From: Gordionus sp. m RMFG-2023
Taxonomy: Eukaryota > Nematomorpha > Gordioida > Chordodea > Parachordodidae
Direction of reading: 5' to 3'
NCBI RefSeq assembly: GCF_954871325.1
Contig: NC_088779.1
Coordinates: 23,438,846-23,502,845, forward strand
DNA: 64,000 nucleotides
Position 1 is the first letter of the stretch, and each line of letters opens with the position of its first letter. The notes beneath the pieces were generated by a model, which searched no databases, was not told the origin of the DNA, and was given only the letters and a program-made list of their open reading frames with translations. Below, one piece after another: positions 24,101 through 35,340 of this stretch. A program made the translations under genes and the position numbers.

Positions 24101-26639
24101 ACCATTTACACAAACTAAACACCATAACCCCGTCATTCTTGACGGGTTATTGGAGTTATTTTATATTCATAATAGTAAATAACAATAAAAGCTACCTTGC
24201 ATATAAAATTATATTATACTTCCTTATTCTAAAAATCTTTAATATATACGCTAAAAACATAACCTGTATAATTTGATAGTTTACCTAGATAATTACATTT
24301 TAGTCAAATATTACAACCTATTAATCTTATCTGTCCTAAAGCAATCCAGATTGTTTTCAGTATTTCTTAAAAATACTGACCAAATTTTGAATTTAATTCT
24401 TTCTACACTAGATTATTTATAACGGTAAAAAAAAATTTTATTAAAAAAATATTATACAAATCAAATAATTATTGAGAATTTTATAAAATACTGGAAGGTT
24501 TCAAAAATTTTGCCAATAAAAATTATCATCTATAAATTTTCTTGTGATATTATATTTTTAATTGGGCAAAAAACACCCTCGTTGATTTGGGTGTACTACA
24601 TCATAAAAAAAATAATAAATTCATTATCTAATAAATATTTATATCCTATCTATTTAAAATCTATATTCAAGGTCAGATCCATAATACAAAACAGTAAAAA
24701 AAGTTAATTTTTAAAAAAATTAATAACAATTATAAAAGTGTGTAATATATCTATATTAAAATTTATATCAATTAATAAATATAATGTTAAACTAATTATT
24801 ATTATTTTTTATTATAAATAAAATTAGCTTCAAATACAATGTTCAAAAGCTAAAAATAATGATTAAAAAAAAAGGCAATATGATCAAAAGCATGGAATAC
24901 CATTTATGTTAATTATAAGAATTCTGGAAACCCGCATAAAGTTCGACAAATTTTTAAGAGAACTATTTTTAAAGCTTAGGCCAATAATATAATGAAATAT
25001 TTTAGTTTAACAAACATTAAATAAAAATAATTTATTACTAAAATAAGAAAAATTTATAAAATTGGTATCGAGATTCAAACTAGAACGAAAAATTATAGAA
25101 ACACTAAGAGACAATTATAATAAAAATAAAGAAATAAACTAAATATGGAAAAAAAATTACTATCATCCTTACTTAAATAATCCACTTTTTATCGAATTTT
25201 AAAATATGAAACTCGATGTACCAACCAGGCTGTAACTTTAATACTTTTATAATTTAATTTGTTTGACTTATAAGATGAAATGTGATACTAGAATTATTTA
25301 TTCATAGATTTTTTTGGGGCACTTTTTTTTCTTTAATAAAAGAAAAAATATTTCTGAGGTTATTTCAAACAATTAGAAAATTAAGGAAATTATATCAATT
25401 TTTTTTAAAAAAAATGAAAGAAAATTTTCGCCTTAGATTCAATGTAAATTTATTTAGCTAATCATGTTTTCCCTTGGGAGGGTTGGGGAGGGGAGGGGTT
25501 AAAATTCCCCTTTTCCTATCACTTATCTACCACATATTTAAAAAAACAAACAAGAAAATTTATTGCAAAATTGTCTTAAATTCATAAGGTATATGACTTC
25601 TCACAGGATGAATCAGGCCTTTTAAAATTAAAAAAAAAGGCCTATTTATTAATTTGTTTTAAACAAAAACCCCGGGTGCGTAGCACTAAATTTGCCAAAA
25701 TCCTTCCGAACTTATTCTTCTAATTTCGTATAGGCAAAAAAAAAACTAACATAAGGTGGAAAATTTTCTCAATTTATTGAGATCCCGTCCCTGACTGATA
25801 GTATACATATATACTCTTAATAATTTTACTCCTTTTTTTTGTACAAACATATTTATAACAAAATAGAATTAGATTAAATTAAACCTAATATCTTTAAAAA
25901 GAAAAAATCCTTTTAAATTTTTTTAAAAATAAGATGATAAAAATGACTGGTAGATTAACCAATAACATTTGTATTTGAAAAGGTTTTTGTTTATTAATGT
26001 ATATTATATGAAAGTAAATATCTTTTTAATAAAATAACCTAAATGTCATATTTTATGATTCAAAAAAAAAGAAGACCTAAACGCATTACCCACAAAATTT
26101 ATAATTTTATTTAAAAAAATATAATTACCGACTGTAGATACTACTGTCCACGTAAAATAAAGTGATCCGTAAAAATCCCACCTAGGTCGAACTCCTACGA
26201 AACCATTATAAGTAGCGTTGCCGTAAAGTTCTAAAAGATCTCTCATTTCTGTTCTGTTCACGTTCGGATATTTAGCTATGAAACTGGAGAGGGCTTCTTT
26301 GATGTCTTCTTTGATGTCGTGCTCATACTTGGACTCCATATACGAGAAAATGAAGCACCCCATACCCATGTAACATAACAGCACGACGGCCATTAACCAA
26401 AGTCTTAACGTATCTTCTTTCCAATCCTTAAGCCATTCAAACAAGTCGCTGCATGGCCATAGAAAATATCGATTGCACATTGTATTACACGTGGTATCAT
26501 TGGTGTGATTCTTATCGTGCGCCTTTTCCTTGTACATGTAAGGATAATTATCAAGACTCTCCTCATCCTTTCGGGCGATCTGTCTCTCCGAATGAGATTT
26601 GTTATCGAGGAAATTTGATTTTGGATGTTTCTTAAACAT
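15919..26639 (-). CDS. KCNK12/13-like: THIK-type two-pore-domain potassium channel (KCNK12/13-like), two coding exons
   Basis: Two exons, 26639-26129 and 18170-15919, join in phase 1 to give 920 codons plus stop. The order is that of a K2P channel subunit: TM1, extracellular cap, pore 1, TM2, long cytoplasmic loop, TM3, pore 2, TM4, long tail. Such channels are dimers in the plasma membrane that carry background K+ leak. THIK identity rests on VRPRWDF before pore 1, filter TVGYGMTTP, ILFFNLFLER in TM2, WKPSVYW before TM3, filter TIGFGDFVSNQ and YSLLNVISIVIKQ in TM4, all close to human KCNK13 as I remember it. Two short tail motifs also match: MVSMQDF near the middle and LAILNKTLG at the very end. 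Human KCNK13 has about 408 residues, so this protein is over twice as long; the excess is in the TM2-TM3 loop and the tail. A stray TWIK or TASK assignment is unlikely. Confidence 0.95.
18473..18830. mobile_element. Family B foldback element, full length
   Basis: Ends TGTATGTTAGGGGTAATG and CATTACCTCCAACATAT are inverted copies; the inner arms (CATCATGCTTGGAATACTTA and GGTGCCAAACATGCTGGAAT) also pair. About 358 bp, no coding sequence. Confidence 0.65.
21204..21413. mobile_element. Family A foldback MITE in the channel-gene intron
   Basis: The inner arms are well kept (GATTTTTAAAAAAGGGCC; TTTTTAAAAATCGACC) and it ends in AAAACACTA. The left terminus is decayed and no target duplication is visible. 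Confidence 0.6.
22921..23038. mobile_element. Family A foldback MITE, partial
   Basis: Retains GATTTTGCTAATAGATG, AAAATAATCAG and AAGCCTTTTAACAATCCTA, corresponding to the centre and right arm. Confidence 0.45.
23902..24146. repeat. Cluster of CCCGTCA...TGACGGG hairpins
   Basis: Three short inverted repeats: CCCGTCATTTTTGACGGG (23903-23920), GCCCATCAAGAAAGACGGGT (23975-23994) and CCCGTCATTCTTGACGGG (about 24129-24146). First and third have 7-bp perfect stems; the middle one is degenerate. Probably a MITE with hairpin ends. Confidence 0.5.
26129..26639 (-). CDS. KCNK12/13-like: THIK-like channel, coding exon 1 (N-terminus, TM1, cap, pore helix 1)
   Basis: This exon encodes residues 1-170 plus the first base of codon 171. 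Residues 1-77 are a charged, Asn/Lys-rich cytoplasmic N-terminus, longer than in human KCNK13. TM1 is about 79-100 (LRLWLMAVVLLCYMGMG). The cap follows, with possible N-glycosylation sites NRT (128) and NAT (141). Pore helix 1 ends in VVSTV. The exon stops at GTC G|GTAATT, so the intron interrupts the first glycine codon of selectivity filter 1, a position known to be conserved in many K2P genes. The ATG at 26639 is the first in frame. The reading frame stays open past the donor into about 80 bases of intron, which makes a false C-terminus if read as a plain ORF. Confidence 0.95.
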
Positions 26640-26858
26640 TTTCCTTTATATGATCACAGTTTTTTTTTCAAAATTGAGGGTTATTTTAAATAATACAGTA
26701 GAAAAAAAACGCCGCTGCGGTTTTCAGATTACGAAAAGTTTATCCATGGTTCGCATATCTACATAAAACAAAAAAATATATTAAAAAAAACTTTACTTAT
26801 AATAAAAACAATAGAACCCGCATTATAAACGTTCCCCATTGGAACAACGCCATGTAAT

Positions 26859-26870
26859 ACTTACCTAAAT
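26859..26870 (-). promoter_or_regulatory. Possible 5' UTR splice donor upstream of the channel gene
   Basis: The minus strand reads ATTTAG|GTAAGTAT, a full-consensus donor about 225 bases upstream of the channel ATG. It could end a noncoding first exon of the channel gene. No convincing acceptor with a pyrimidine tract is visible just before the ATG; the nearest AG is in CATATAAAG. This is inference from the donor alone. Confidence 0.25.
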
Positions 26871-26875
26871 GGATG

Positions 26876-27055
26876 ATTCATTCATTGATTTAATGCAAAT
26901 CAGGTGGTGACACGCCATTTTGTTTTTTCATACAAATATATTTTATAAATTTTTTTTGTTAAAGTTTTCATAAAATTTCATTATAAATTATTTATACGGG
27001 AAACAAAATGGCATGTCGTCAGCTGATTTATATTGATATACATGAATGAATGAAT
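26876..27055. repeat. Palindromic element upstream of the channel gene
   Basis: Arms of about 52 bp: ATTCATTCATTGATTTAATG ... CACGCCATTTTGTTT, and their inverse AAACAAAATGGCATGTCGTC ... ATGAATGAATGAAT. The A+T-rich loop is about 70 bp. It is probably a foldback MITE, but its place just 5' of the channel gene means it could sit in the promoter. Confidence 0.6.
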
Positions 27056-27296
27056 TGTCAGTTGGGGGCAGAACATTTTATAAAATTAAATAAAAGTTTT
27101 ATTAACTATAATTATTATAGCCAAATTAAATAAAAGATTTTTTTTTTGTTTCATTAATAATAAATATCATCTCTTTAAAATCTATTTTTTTATGGAATAA
27201 ATTATTATTTCGGCTAAGTTGTACCAAAGTACAATATAAAATAAAAGGAATAAAAAAAGCTAGAACTAATTAATTCATTTTCATTAATATCTTATT

Positions 27297-27309
27297 TCTT
27301 TCTTTCTCT

Positions 27310-27369
<60 letters not shown>

Positions 27370-27371
27370 TC
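27297..27371. repeat. (CTTT)n microsatellite
   Basis: Nearly perfect CTTT repeats over about 75 bp, with one interruption near the left end. Confidence 0.95.
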
Positions 27372-29703
27372 ATTTATTTTTATTGTTTTTTTTTGAGCTC
27401 ATTTCATTTCATAACTTATTTCTATTAAATTATTTTATTTTATCTCTTAAATTTTTATTTTAAAAAAAAATCATTAACTCTTTTTTCGACACCATTATTT
27501 ATGATAATGTTACAATTTATATGTACTACTTCTACTTATAATATATCATATGTATGTATTACAAAATATACAATAACTTGTCAAAAAGAATTTAAATGAA
27601 TTATATTTTTTTTTTATATAAAAAGTAATATATAAAAAATAAAATGTTAGAATAAAAATTGTGTTATTGAAAGTTAATAGATTTTTTTTTTTAAAAAAAA
27701 AATATATAATAGTATATAATTTCTTATTTTAAATTCAAATACTTTTCGAGCAGGACAAAATATTGAATAAAATTTATTTTAGGCTGTGCTAAAATTTAAA
27801 AGAAAAAAGACAAAATAGAGGACTTTAGCCACATTTGATGGTGAAAGAATCAATAGTAACTCAGCGATCTCAGAAACATCAAAGGGCAGTGATCCTAAAG
27901 AATTACGATGAAATAATCTTCAAAGATTATTTTTGGCCCAAAATGTTTAGCAAAAAATATTACAAAATTAAAGATCTAAATTATATATTTTATTTTTTTT
28001 TAAAAAAAATTGTGATTTCAAACATGAAAGATTTACTTATTAAAGTTTTTTTTACGATTTGGAATTTTAGGTAAAATAAGAATAAAAATCCTACTTATCT
28101 CAAAAAAAATCTTGAGAGATAAAAAAAAAATGTTTGGAATCTTTTTATTTTGAAGAGCATTTCTAACTCTGCTTCTAAAAAAAGGATATTGCTTCAGATA
28201 TTTTTTATTTATTTTATGCTTGAAAAAAGAAGAAGATTATTTCTTTATTTTCAATTAAAAAGTTTTCAAATTTTATCAATTTTTTTTCCTTCTTCTTAAA
28301 GCTTTGGACTCAGCCTTATTTTTTTTTAAAAAAAAGCCTTTTATTATTGATATGATATGAAATGTTCAATTTTTTAAATAAAAAAAAAAATTTCGGCTTC
28401 TTGATAAGTTTTTTTTTTATAAAACATATGATGTCTCATCTTAATTGTTCTAATAATTCAAGACAGGAATTTGGATCGGTCATAAATTTTGTGATATCAG
28501 TGCGGTTCCAGGTTCAAATTTTTTTTAAAAAATGGGGTTAGAGGTGGGTACAGATTGATCGAACTTAAATCTATTTGATTTAAATAGAATTTATTATCAA
28601 TTTATTCAAAGTGGCAATTAAATAAATAGAATGAGGTCAGTAAATTTATTTAGTAAAAAATAGGAATAAAAAAAATAGGTTTTCATAGGTTATTTTATTT
28701 TACATTAAAAAAATTTGCTGGTAAAAAAAAATGGAAAATCGATTATCAATTTAGGACATTTGTATCTTAATGCATTAGGATTGAAAACAAAAAACAAGAT
28801 AAATTTGGTTTCCGGTTAAATAAGGGTTGGGGAAAAGAGTCACAAACTCAGGTCCGGTGTTACGGGTTTAGATTTGGTCAAAATACATGAAACTCAGGGT
28901 ATTTATTATTCTTAAAATTAATATGCATAAAAGATTTAAATCCAGAACTCTTCTAATTAGATCTATTTTAACACTATTTAAAAAAAAATAACAGAGGGGG
29001 GGGCATTGATATCTTGATAAAAACTTATATGATAATTAAAAAATAGAAAAGGAAATTACTTGATTACACTATAAGCCATTTGTATATATTAATATAAAAA
29101 TAAACTTATATTTGCAAGAGAATTAAAACGAAAGTAGTTATCTAACACCATAAAATAAAAACATTTCGCCGCAATTATAATTTTTGGCTTTAAAAAAAAT
29201 ATCACAATCCGAATTTATTATTTTTTTAAAATATTTTACCATATTTTTTTTACAATACATTTATTATAAAACATTTATAAATATAACATTACACGCTTAA
29301 ATAAAACATCCTTTAAATTATAATTAGGTTTTTGTAATGTTATCTATTCTATTTGTTTTTTTTACGAACAAAAATTGATTTTAATACATAATTTAATAAC
29401 TACTTTATTTTTTTTAAAGTTTTTTAAATTTATATTAAAATCTGAGGATAATTTAAAGAAATTGTCAATCATTACAATTTTTGTATTTAAAAAAAATAAA
29501 ATAAACGCCACGCATCCCGCGGTGGTTAAAAAAAAATCCTTGAGTCGAGCTCTTCAAAGCGCTGTCCGAATATTTCGGTGTGATTTTACAATATAAATAG
29601 AATAAGATCTAAATTATATCTCATATAGAATATAATATTGTATTTATAAAGAGAGTCAGCCCCATTTTCTCTTTTTTTAAAATCTTTATTTCTAAGTCTA
29701 GTC
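27372..29703. other. A+T-rich stretch, nothing coding
   Basis: Homopolymer-rich. 28470-28560 and 28800-28910 have GGTTCCAGGTTC / GGTCCGGTG-type blocks like decayed transposon ends. 29505-29580 is briefly G+C-rich (CGCATCCCGCGGTGG) without a tRNA or ORF. Confidence 0.45.
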
Positions 29704-29887
29704 TAGTAAGTTAAACGGTTCGATTTTTAAAAAAGGCTAACCCGATATTTTACCCAAGAATATTATTCAAGCTTGGATATTTTGTTATTAGATGATAAAA
29801 ATTTTTGGAAATCTATTAACAAAATCTCTCAGCTTGTGTGTTATATTGGGTTAGCCGTTTTTAAAAATCGAACCGTTTAACAAAACT
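29704..29887. mobile_element. Family A foldback MITE with target duplication
   Basis: Ends TAGTAAGTTAAACGG and CCGTTTAACAAAACTA; the arms pair over most of their length. Flanking octamers GTCTAGTC and GTCTAGTG match at 7 of 8 bases. Confidence 0.75.
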
Positions 29888-30481
29888 AGTCTAGTGTAAA
29901 CTGTGCTAAAATTTATACTTTCCCATTAGTATCATAGCTAAAGCATAATTGTAAACTAGATACTTGCTAGTTTAATGATATTTTAAATAATGTTAATTTA
30001 GCTCGGTTTATCCGGGCTTTTTTCCAGATGAAGGTTATAATAAAAAAATTTTTATATTATCCTTTCGTGGAGATATGAGGCGGAAAATGCTATATTAAAT
30101 TATTAAACACAAATTGATTTAAATAATTAATGATGTTGATATAAATTAACAACGGGATATGTATATATTTTATATTAAATTTAACAAGGCAAAACGAAGT
30201 ACTTTTATATCAAATAAATATTGTATTAACAAGCAAAGCAACGTATTAAGGTAAAATATATGAATCGATAATAATTAGCAGAATATAATTAAAGAACATT
30301 TATAAAGAGTTTTATAAGCTATAGGGAGTCAGGGGCATATTACAGAGTGATACATAGGACGACAATTTAAGATTATATTAAAAATTATAAAGTCTAAAAA
30401 TAAACATTATGAATATGATGATGCATTCCTGTGTCAATTCGTAAAAAAAAATTTCTGACTAGATTATTTTTATAATGATAG

Positions 30482-31719
30482 CAGACCCGATTCTAGCTAC
30501 CCTCATTGGGGGGGGGGCAGGAAAAATTTTTGAAGGGGCAGTTAAGAATTTTTTTAACGACATAGAACGAATATTTAAGTTATTTGAATACAAAATTGAA
30601 ATATAAGATTTTATTTGAAAAAAATACCGCATAAAAATATACAATAATTAAATATGTTTATAAAATTAGAATTATAAAATATATGTAATTTAGAAAATAT
30701 TTATAACTATATTACAATTGATATTATGGTCAGTGATTGAGCTAACTGAAATCATTTCTATAATTCATAGTTTCGGTTTTCTTTTTCCCAAGTCCTAATT
30801 AAACCAAATTACCCTTTCTAATATCACTATTCGAACGTTTTTCTTATAAAAAAGATGACACACAACTCTATGTGGATGATCTAAACTGATACAGAATATG
30901 AAAAACATTTGGAAATACATTTATAAAAATTTGTAAAAAATTTGATGTAATACAATCTTTATAATTTTCTAAATTTTTAACAAATAATTTTTTAACAATC
31001 TCAATTACTAATCCCTCTTCAGTAATATTCGTTGCCATTAAAGGTTTTAATTTTTTTTATGTCAAAATTAGAATGGCTATTTGATAATATATTTAAATTT
31101 GCTAATTAGTTTATACAAAAAAATTGGAAAAATCATTTAGTCTTAGGAGACTTTTCCTCTATGTATTCTGCAATTCTAATATTTCTCAAGACTCCTTTAT
31201 ATAAAAACTTTCTTCCAGTTGGCAAAACTTGTTTTGGTACAGATTGATTCACCATTGTTAGAGTTATAGATCTTATAAGGGAGGCAGAGAACTACATCAG
31301 CTTCAATTAATTATTCAACCTATTCGTATTTATAAAATCTTCTTCCATTATTAGTAACAGTCTTTTTGAGTGATGCTGTTGGCTTTTTTGGTGATACCTT
31401 ATTTAAATCAGTTGTAAAATATTTCCAAAAAGAATGACTAAAAAAATCTAACCTATCCATTTTGTTTTTGGAAGGTAAGACTCATTTCCAATCTTAGCAC
31501 CTTGATAACTTTATTTACATTTTCTCCTTCCTCATTACAAATGAGGTACGTTGACGTTGTATTTCAGCAGAGATGAATAATTAGTTTTTTTCATAAAGTG
31601 GTTTGAACAACAGTTATTTCTCTCCCATCACGTTCCTAGTTTTTTTGGGGGAGGGGAGTAGTTTTATATTGATGGGGGCAGTGCCCCCCCCTTCCTCAAT
31701 AGGCCTAGAATCGGGCCTG
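30482..31719 (-). mobile_element. hAT-like DNA transposon, 1238 bp, with TIRs and 8-bp target duplication
   Basis: The left end reads CAGACCCGATTCTAGCTACC and the right end, reversed, CAGGCCCGATTCTAGGCCTA; both run on into G-rich tracts. Flanking octamers AATGATAG and AATGTTAG match at 7 of 8 bases. Minus-strand ORFs inside look protein-like: 31460-31398 (MDRLDFFSHSFWKYF, donor AAG|GTATCA), 31291-31133 (LPTGRKFLYKGVLRNIR) and 31038-30868 (MATNITEEGLVIEIVKK). I cannot assign these to a transposase domain; the internal cargo may be a diverged hAT ORF or a captured gene. Confidence 0.65.
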
Positions 31720-31733
31720 AATGTTAGGTATAT

Positions 31734-31953
31734 TAGTGTTAAACGGCCATATTTGAGGCGATTTTTTAAAAATGTTAAACTCAATATTTTATCCAAAATA
31801 ATAATAATATGCAAGGTTGAAGATCTTGGTCATAGAGGGCACAATCGTTTGGACATTTATTAGAGAATGTCGTTTAGACAATATTTTTCTGGCTAAAATA
31901 TTGAGTTGGCAGTTTTAAGAAATCGGCTCAAATCAAGCAGTTTAACGACAATA
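31734..31953. mobile_element. Family A foldback MITE next to the 30.5-31.7 kb hAT element
   Basis: Starts TAGTGTTAAACGGCC and ends GTTTAACGACAATA. It begins 6 bp after the target duplication of the larger hAT element. Its own target duplication is blurred. Confidence 0.6.
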
Positions 31954-31986
31954 TTAGGCACCGTAAATATTATATCAAAATAAAGC

Positions 31987-32121
31987 CTTAAGCTCTATTT
32001 ATAGTAAGCGCGAAATACCGCAATGATGAGCGATGCGCGATTCAGTTAAAAGATATCATAGTCGTATAATATAACTTTACATAATTCAAAATACTTCGCG
32101 CTTACTATGAACTAGGCTAAG
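31987..32121. mobile_element. 135-bp MITE with about 30-bp inverted ends containing AGTAAGCGCGAA
   Basis: Left arm CTCTATTTATAGTAAGCGCG; right arm reversed CTAGTTCATAGTAAGCGCGA. Similar end fragments occur at about 15215-15275 and 58160-58195 (GCGGCGAAGTATA). Confidence 0.6.
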
Positions 32122-34776
32122 AATCCTCTTCTAACATCTGTGTGAGTTTAATATTAAATGAGTAAATTTTAGTATTTTTTTTGTTGTGGAGCGATCACTT
32201 CATACAAATAATACGGGAATTATAACAACAAACATCCTGAATTTATGCTATGCTCTACAAATGAAATCAGCAAAATGAGTGTCTTGATTTAAATATATTT
32301 CATTCTAATATTTTTTCTGCATTTATTATTTGGTATTAGATCAATATATCAGGCTTATTAAAAATCTGTAGAAATAATCTGATAAGATACATTTTTAAAT
32401 ATAATAGAAGAATCCAATAATAGACTTTATGAAATATCAGAAAATATTTAGAAGTTGAAGAGAATTTTAGATTGAAATAATCATGTTTAACATACAGATA
32501 AATAAGAGAATAAATAAAAATAGCTGGTTTGGTAGGTTATCTAGATCAATAGCGGAGATAGGCCTTTCATAAAAATTCATCAAGCGAGTTTCTGCAGTTA
32601 GACGTACTTTTAAAACAATTCTAAGGCTAATTTATGGCCATCTGACCAACAACTTCTGAGGCAAGAGGTAATTATTTATTTATTTTACTAAAAGATTTCA
32701 AATACTCTATTGGCTATTTGTTTTATAGTAAACAATACTTATCTCTATTCGTTATAACATAGAAATGATGTTCTATAATCTATTCGTGGTATAAGGATTC
32801 TTTATAACCAGTTAATTTTATAGGCCGAAATTAAGTAGCTTAAGGAAATAAATTTAATTATTAGTCTGAAGTAGATTAAGAGAAGCTAATGAACCTTTAT
32901 AAATAATTTTTGATCATAATAATGGAAATATTAATATATCGTAAGAATAATCTATTCACTCCTTTTACTGATTATAAATACTAATAGAATCTTAGTGTAA
33001 AATAATTTAATAGTTTAAAAATAAATAGCTATTTGTATTTGGAATAAATAACTTCTTGGCTTATTTTTTTCTCCCTCACATTCATAACTATACCTCACTC
33101 TAATATTTCAATTTGGTAGGGTGTTCCCTCTTTGTTTTTTAAACATACATCTGTGTAATATGGTTTTTTCCTATCATTGAGGAAAAAAATAGGCATAATT
33201 ATATGGAGGTTAACCCTTCATATGATTCATGTTCTCTCACTTTGGGCAGGACTGTGACCACGTGTTAGATAGCTAAGATTAGTTAGATGAATCTAATGAT
33301 AAATTGAGATGCCAATATTATTAAATTAGTGTATAATTAGGTTATAGGTTTTTTTTAAATACATAAAAAAAATGAAGAAATATTAACATAGGTTCTTTTA
33401 CAAGTATTTTATTTATTTAAATATTTCATATCTACAATAAAATTCTTAATTAATTTGTTATGGCCAGTTAACACAAAGTACAAAAAAAACAACTTCCACA
33501 TAACTTCATCTAGCTCAAATACTATCATATATAGAGCTTTAATTCAAATTATATTTTAAAAATAAAGGATTGGGTTACACATTGATATTAAATTTGAATT
33601 AAACCCTATACTTAATCCCTCATTTTTCTTTAAAAAAATGGCCAGTCTTACCACTTCTCTCTCATATATACTTTAATTATTTTTAAATAGAACAGAATTA
33701 TGAATCTTTAAAATATGATATTTGCCAAATTTTTATTCTATTTAGATTTAAAACAAAAATTAAAAGCAATTAGAAAACACTCAAAAAAAATGGTAGATCT
33801 GCCTTCTTTTTTTTAAAATACGACCAGCCTACACATACATTTAAAACCAACCAAAAATTGGGTATCCATTCAAAATCTGAATAGCCTGGACTAAACAGTA
33901 ATAATTTTTTAAAAAATAAAACTAACCACAACACGGCCTTAGCACTTTTTAACTTCTCAACGACTATTTAACACGATTTATTTTAGGGATAGCCTTGAAT
34001 ATGAATATTATAGTAATGAAATAAAGAATTATGATATATAATAAAATTAAAATTTTTATTAAACGTTTAGTATATCTTTTCAATTTAAATATAACAATAA
34101 CTATCATGAAATTTTTTTATGATGCGATATTTATTTTAATTAATTGAAAGATAGAAAGAAATAAATAAAGACAGAATACATAGGATTACACATAATAGAA
34201 TATAAATTTACATTTTACCAATAAAATATCCTTTTATTAACAAGTATTAATAGAAATAATAAAAATAAAAATTTTATTGCCTAATTTTTTTTTTTAAATA
34301 AAGAGAAAACTTTGTATAAAAAGTTGTATTCTATTGATATAATTGGTCCTACATTCCTCGGTCTGACATCCCCCAAGTCCTCAAGTGACTAAAGATAATG
34401 AAAAATATTAATAAATAATCTTTTAATATACAATTCACACATCTGATTGAATAGATTATAAAATTGGATTATTATATTTTATAATATTTAAAATAATTAT
34501 TAAAATTTAAGTGTAAAAATGTTAAATTAAATATAGTTATAGGAGGAAAATATACTTTTTTGGTGATTTAGTTGACATAAGAAGGAAAATATTTTTTGTC
34601 ACTATATATTAAAAATGTCCAAAGGATTAATTATTATACTATGATTATAAAATAAATTCCTACCTTTTAACTCGATCCTCTATACCCAAATTATAAGGAG
34701 AAAAATATTTTATTAGGAAATCTGGTTACCAATTTATTCCTCTGATATTATTTCTTGCATAGTTATATAAATCCAT
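32122..34776. other. A+T-rich stretch, no gene recognised
   Basis: A less A+T-rich patch at about 32535-32670 has short open frames in all registers and an E|GTAATT donor-like site, but no recognisable protein. The rest is featureless. Confidence 0.4.
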
Positions 34777-35340
34777 TCAATATATGATCATATACCCTTT
34801 CAAGATAGGTCGAGCTGCTAACCTTTTACTAATACTCCCAAAACTGTAGCAGGGACTTTTACCAGGTGTGGTTACAGATAAATACCACTCTGCCTTTATC
34901 CCAAATTCATTTTCATGAATGTAGAGATAAATAATATTTTTTTTAAATTTTATATTGGGTAACTGCCCCATCAGAAAAATAATGAACTTTGGCTACTCTG
35001 CCCTTTCTTTAAAGAATAAGATCAATTTTATTTGAAATAAAATGCACCTGTGTTGTGCTTTAAAAAATCTAACAACAAAATTTACTTGTTTAATAAAGCT
35101 GTCATAACGGTAATAAATAATAAAAAGTGAATTATGGCCTGATTATTGGTCCAATGAAATCCTCGTACATGGTCCGGCACTACAAATACATAATTTTCTG
35201 AAAAGTCAGTAAAAACTAAGTAATCGCCAATATATAAATTGGATTTTAATAAGTTTTGAAATAATGATTGTTGTGAAGCTATGAATGAGAAATCAAATTA
35301 TTTAATTTTTCGATTAAATAATCTACAAATTAGTTGGCGG
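34777..35340 (-). mobile_element. Relic of a transposon-linked animal protein family (DFxENY / SDGxxxQYK / GKxPC motifs)
   Basis: Three minus-strand blocks follow the motif order of a widespread uncharacterised animal protein family that behaves like a transposon gene. They are DFSENYVFVVPD followed by GFHWTNNQA (within 35297-35082), VHYFSDGAVTQYK (about 35000), and EFGIKAEWYL with TTPGKSPCY and ISKRLAARP (34971-34777). The family usually reads DFAENY, HWNNSQAT, SDGxxxQYKN and ATSHGKGxCDG. Two frame changes separate the blocks and key glycine/aspartate positions are altered, so it is inactive. I recall the motif set from genome annotations but not a superfamily name. Confidence 0.6.

Larger units (their letters stand above)
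18171..26128 (-). other. Large intron of the THIK-like gene (7958 bp)
   Basis: Bounded by GTAATT at the donor and AAAG at the acceptor, phase 1. It is over 100 times longer than the 39-59 bp introns of the other genes here. It contains a family B foldback element (18473-18830), a family A foldback MITE (21204-21413) and a half copy (22921-23038), and the CCCGTCA hairpin cluster (23902-24146). The stretches 19000-20570 and 20580-21060 are less A+T-rich than their surroundings and may be decayed transposon DNA, but I recognise no protein there. The rest is simple A+T-rich sequence. Confidence 0.9.

Noticed and set aside
32535-32670. Peptide FIKRVSAVRRTFKTILRL resembling MOB-family proteins
   Set aside because: Only about 25 residues with weak similarity, no splice context and no further MOB segments nearby.
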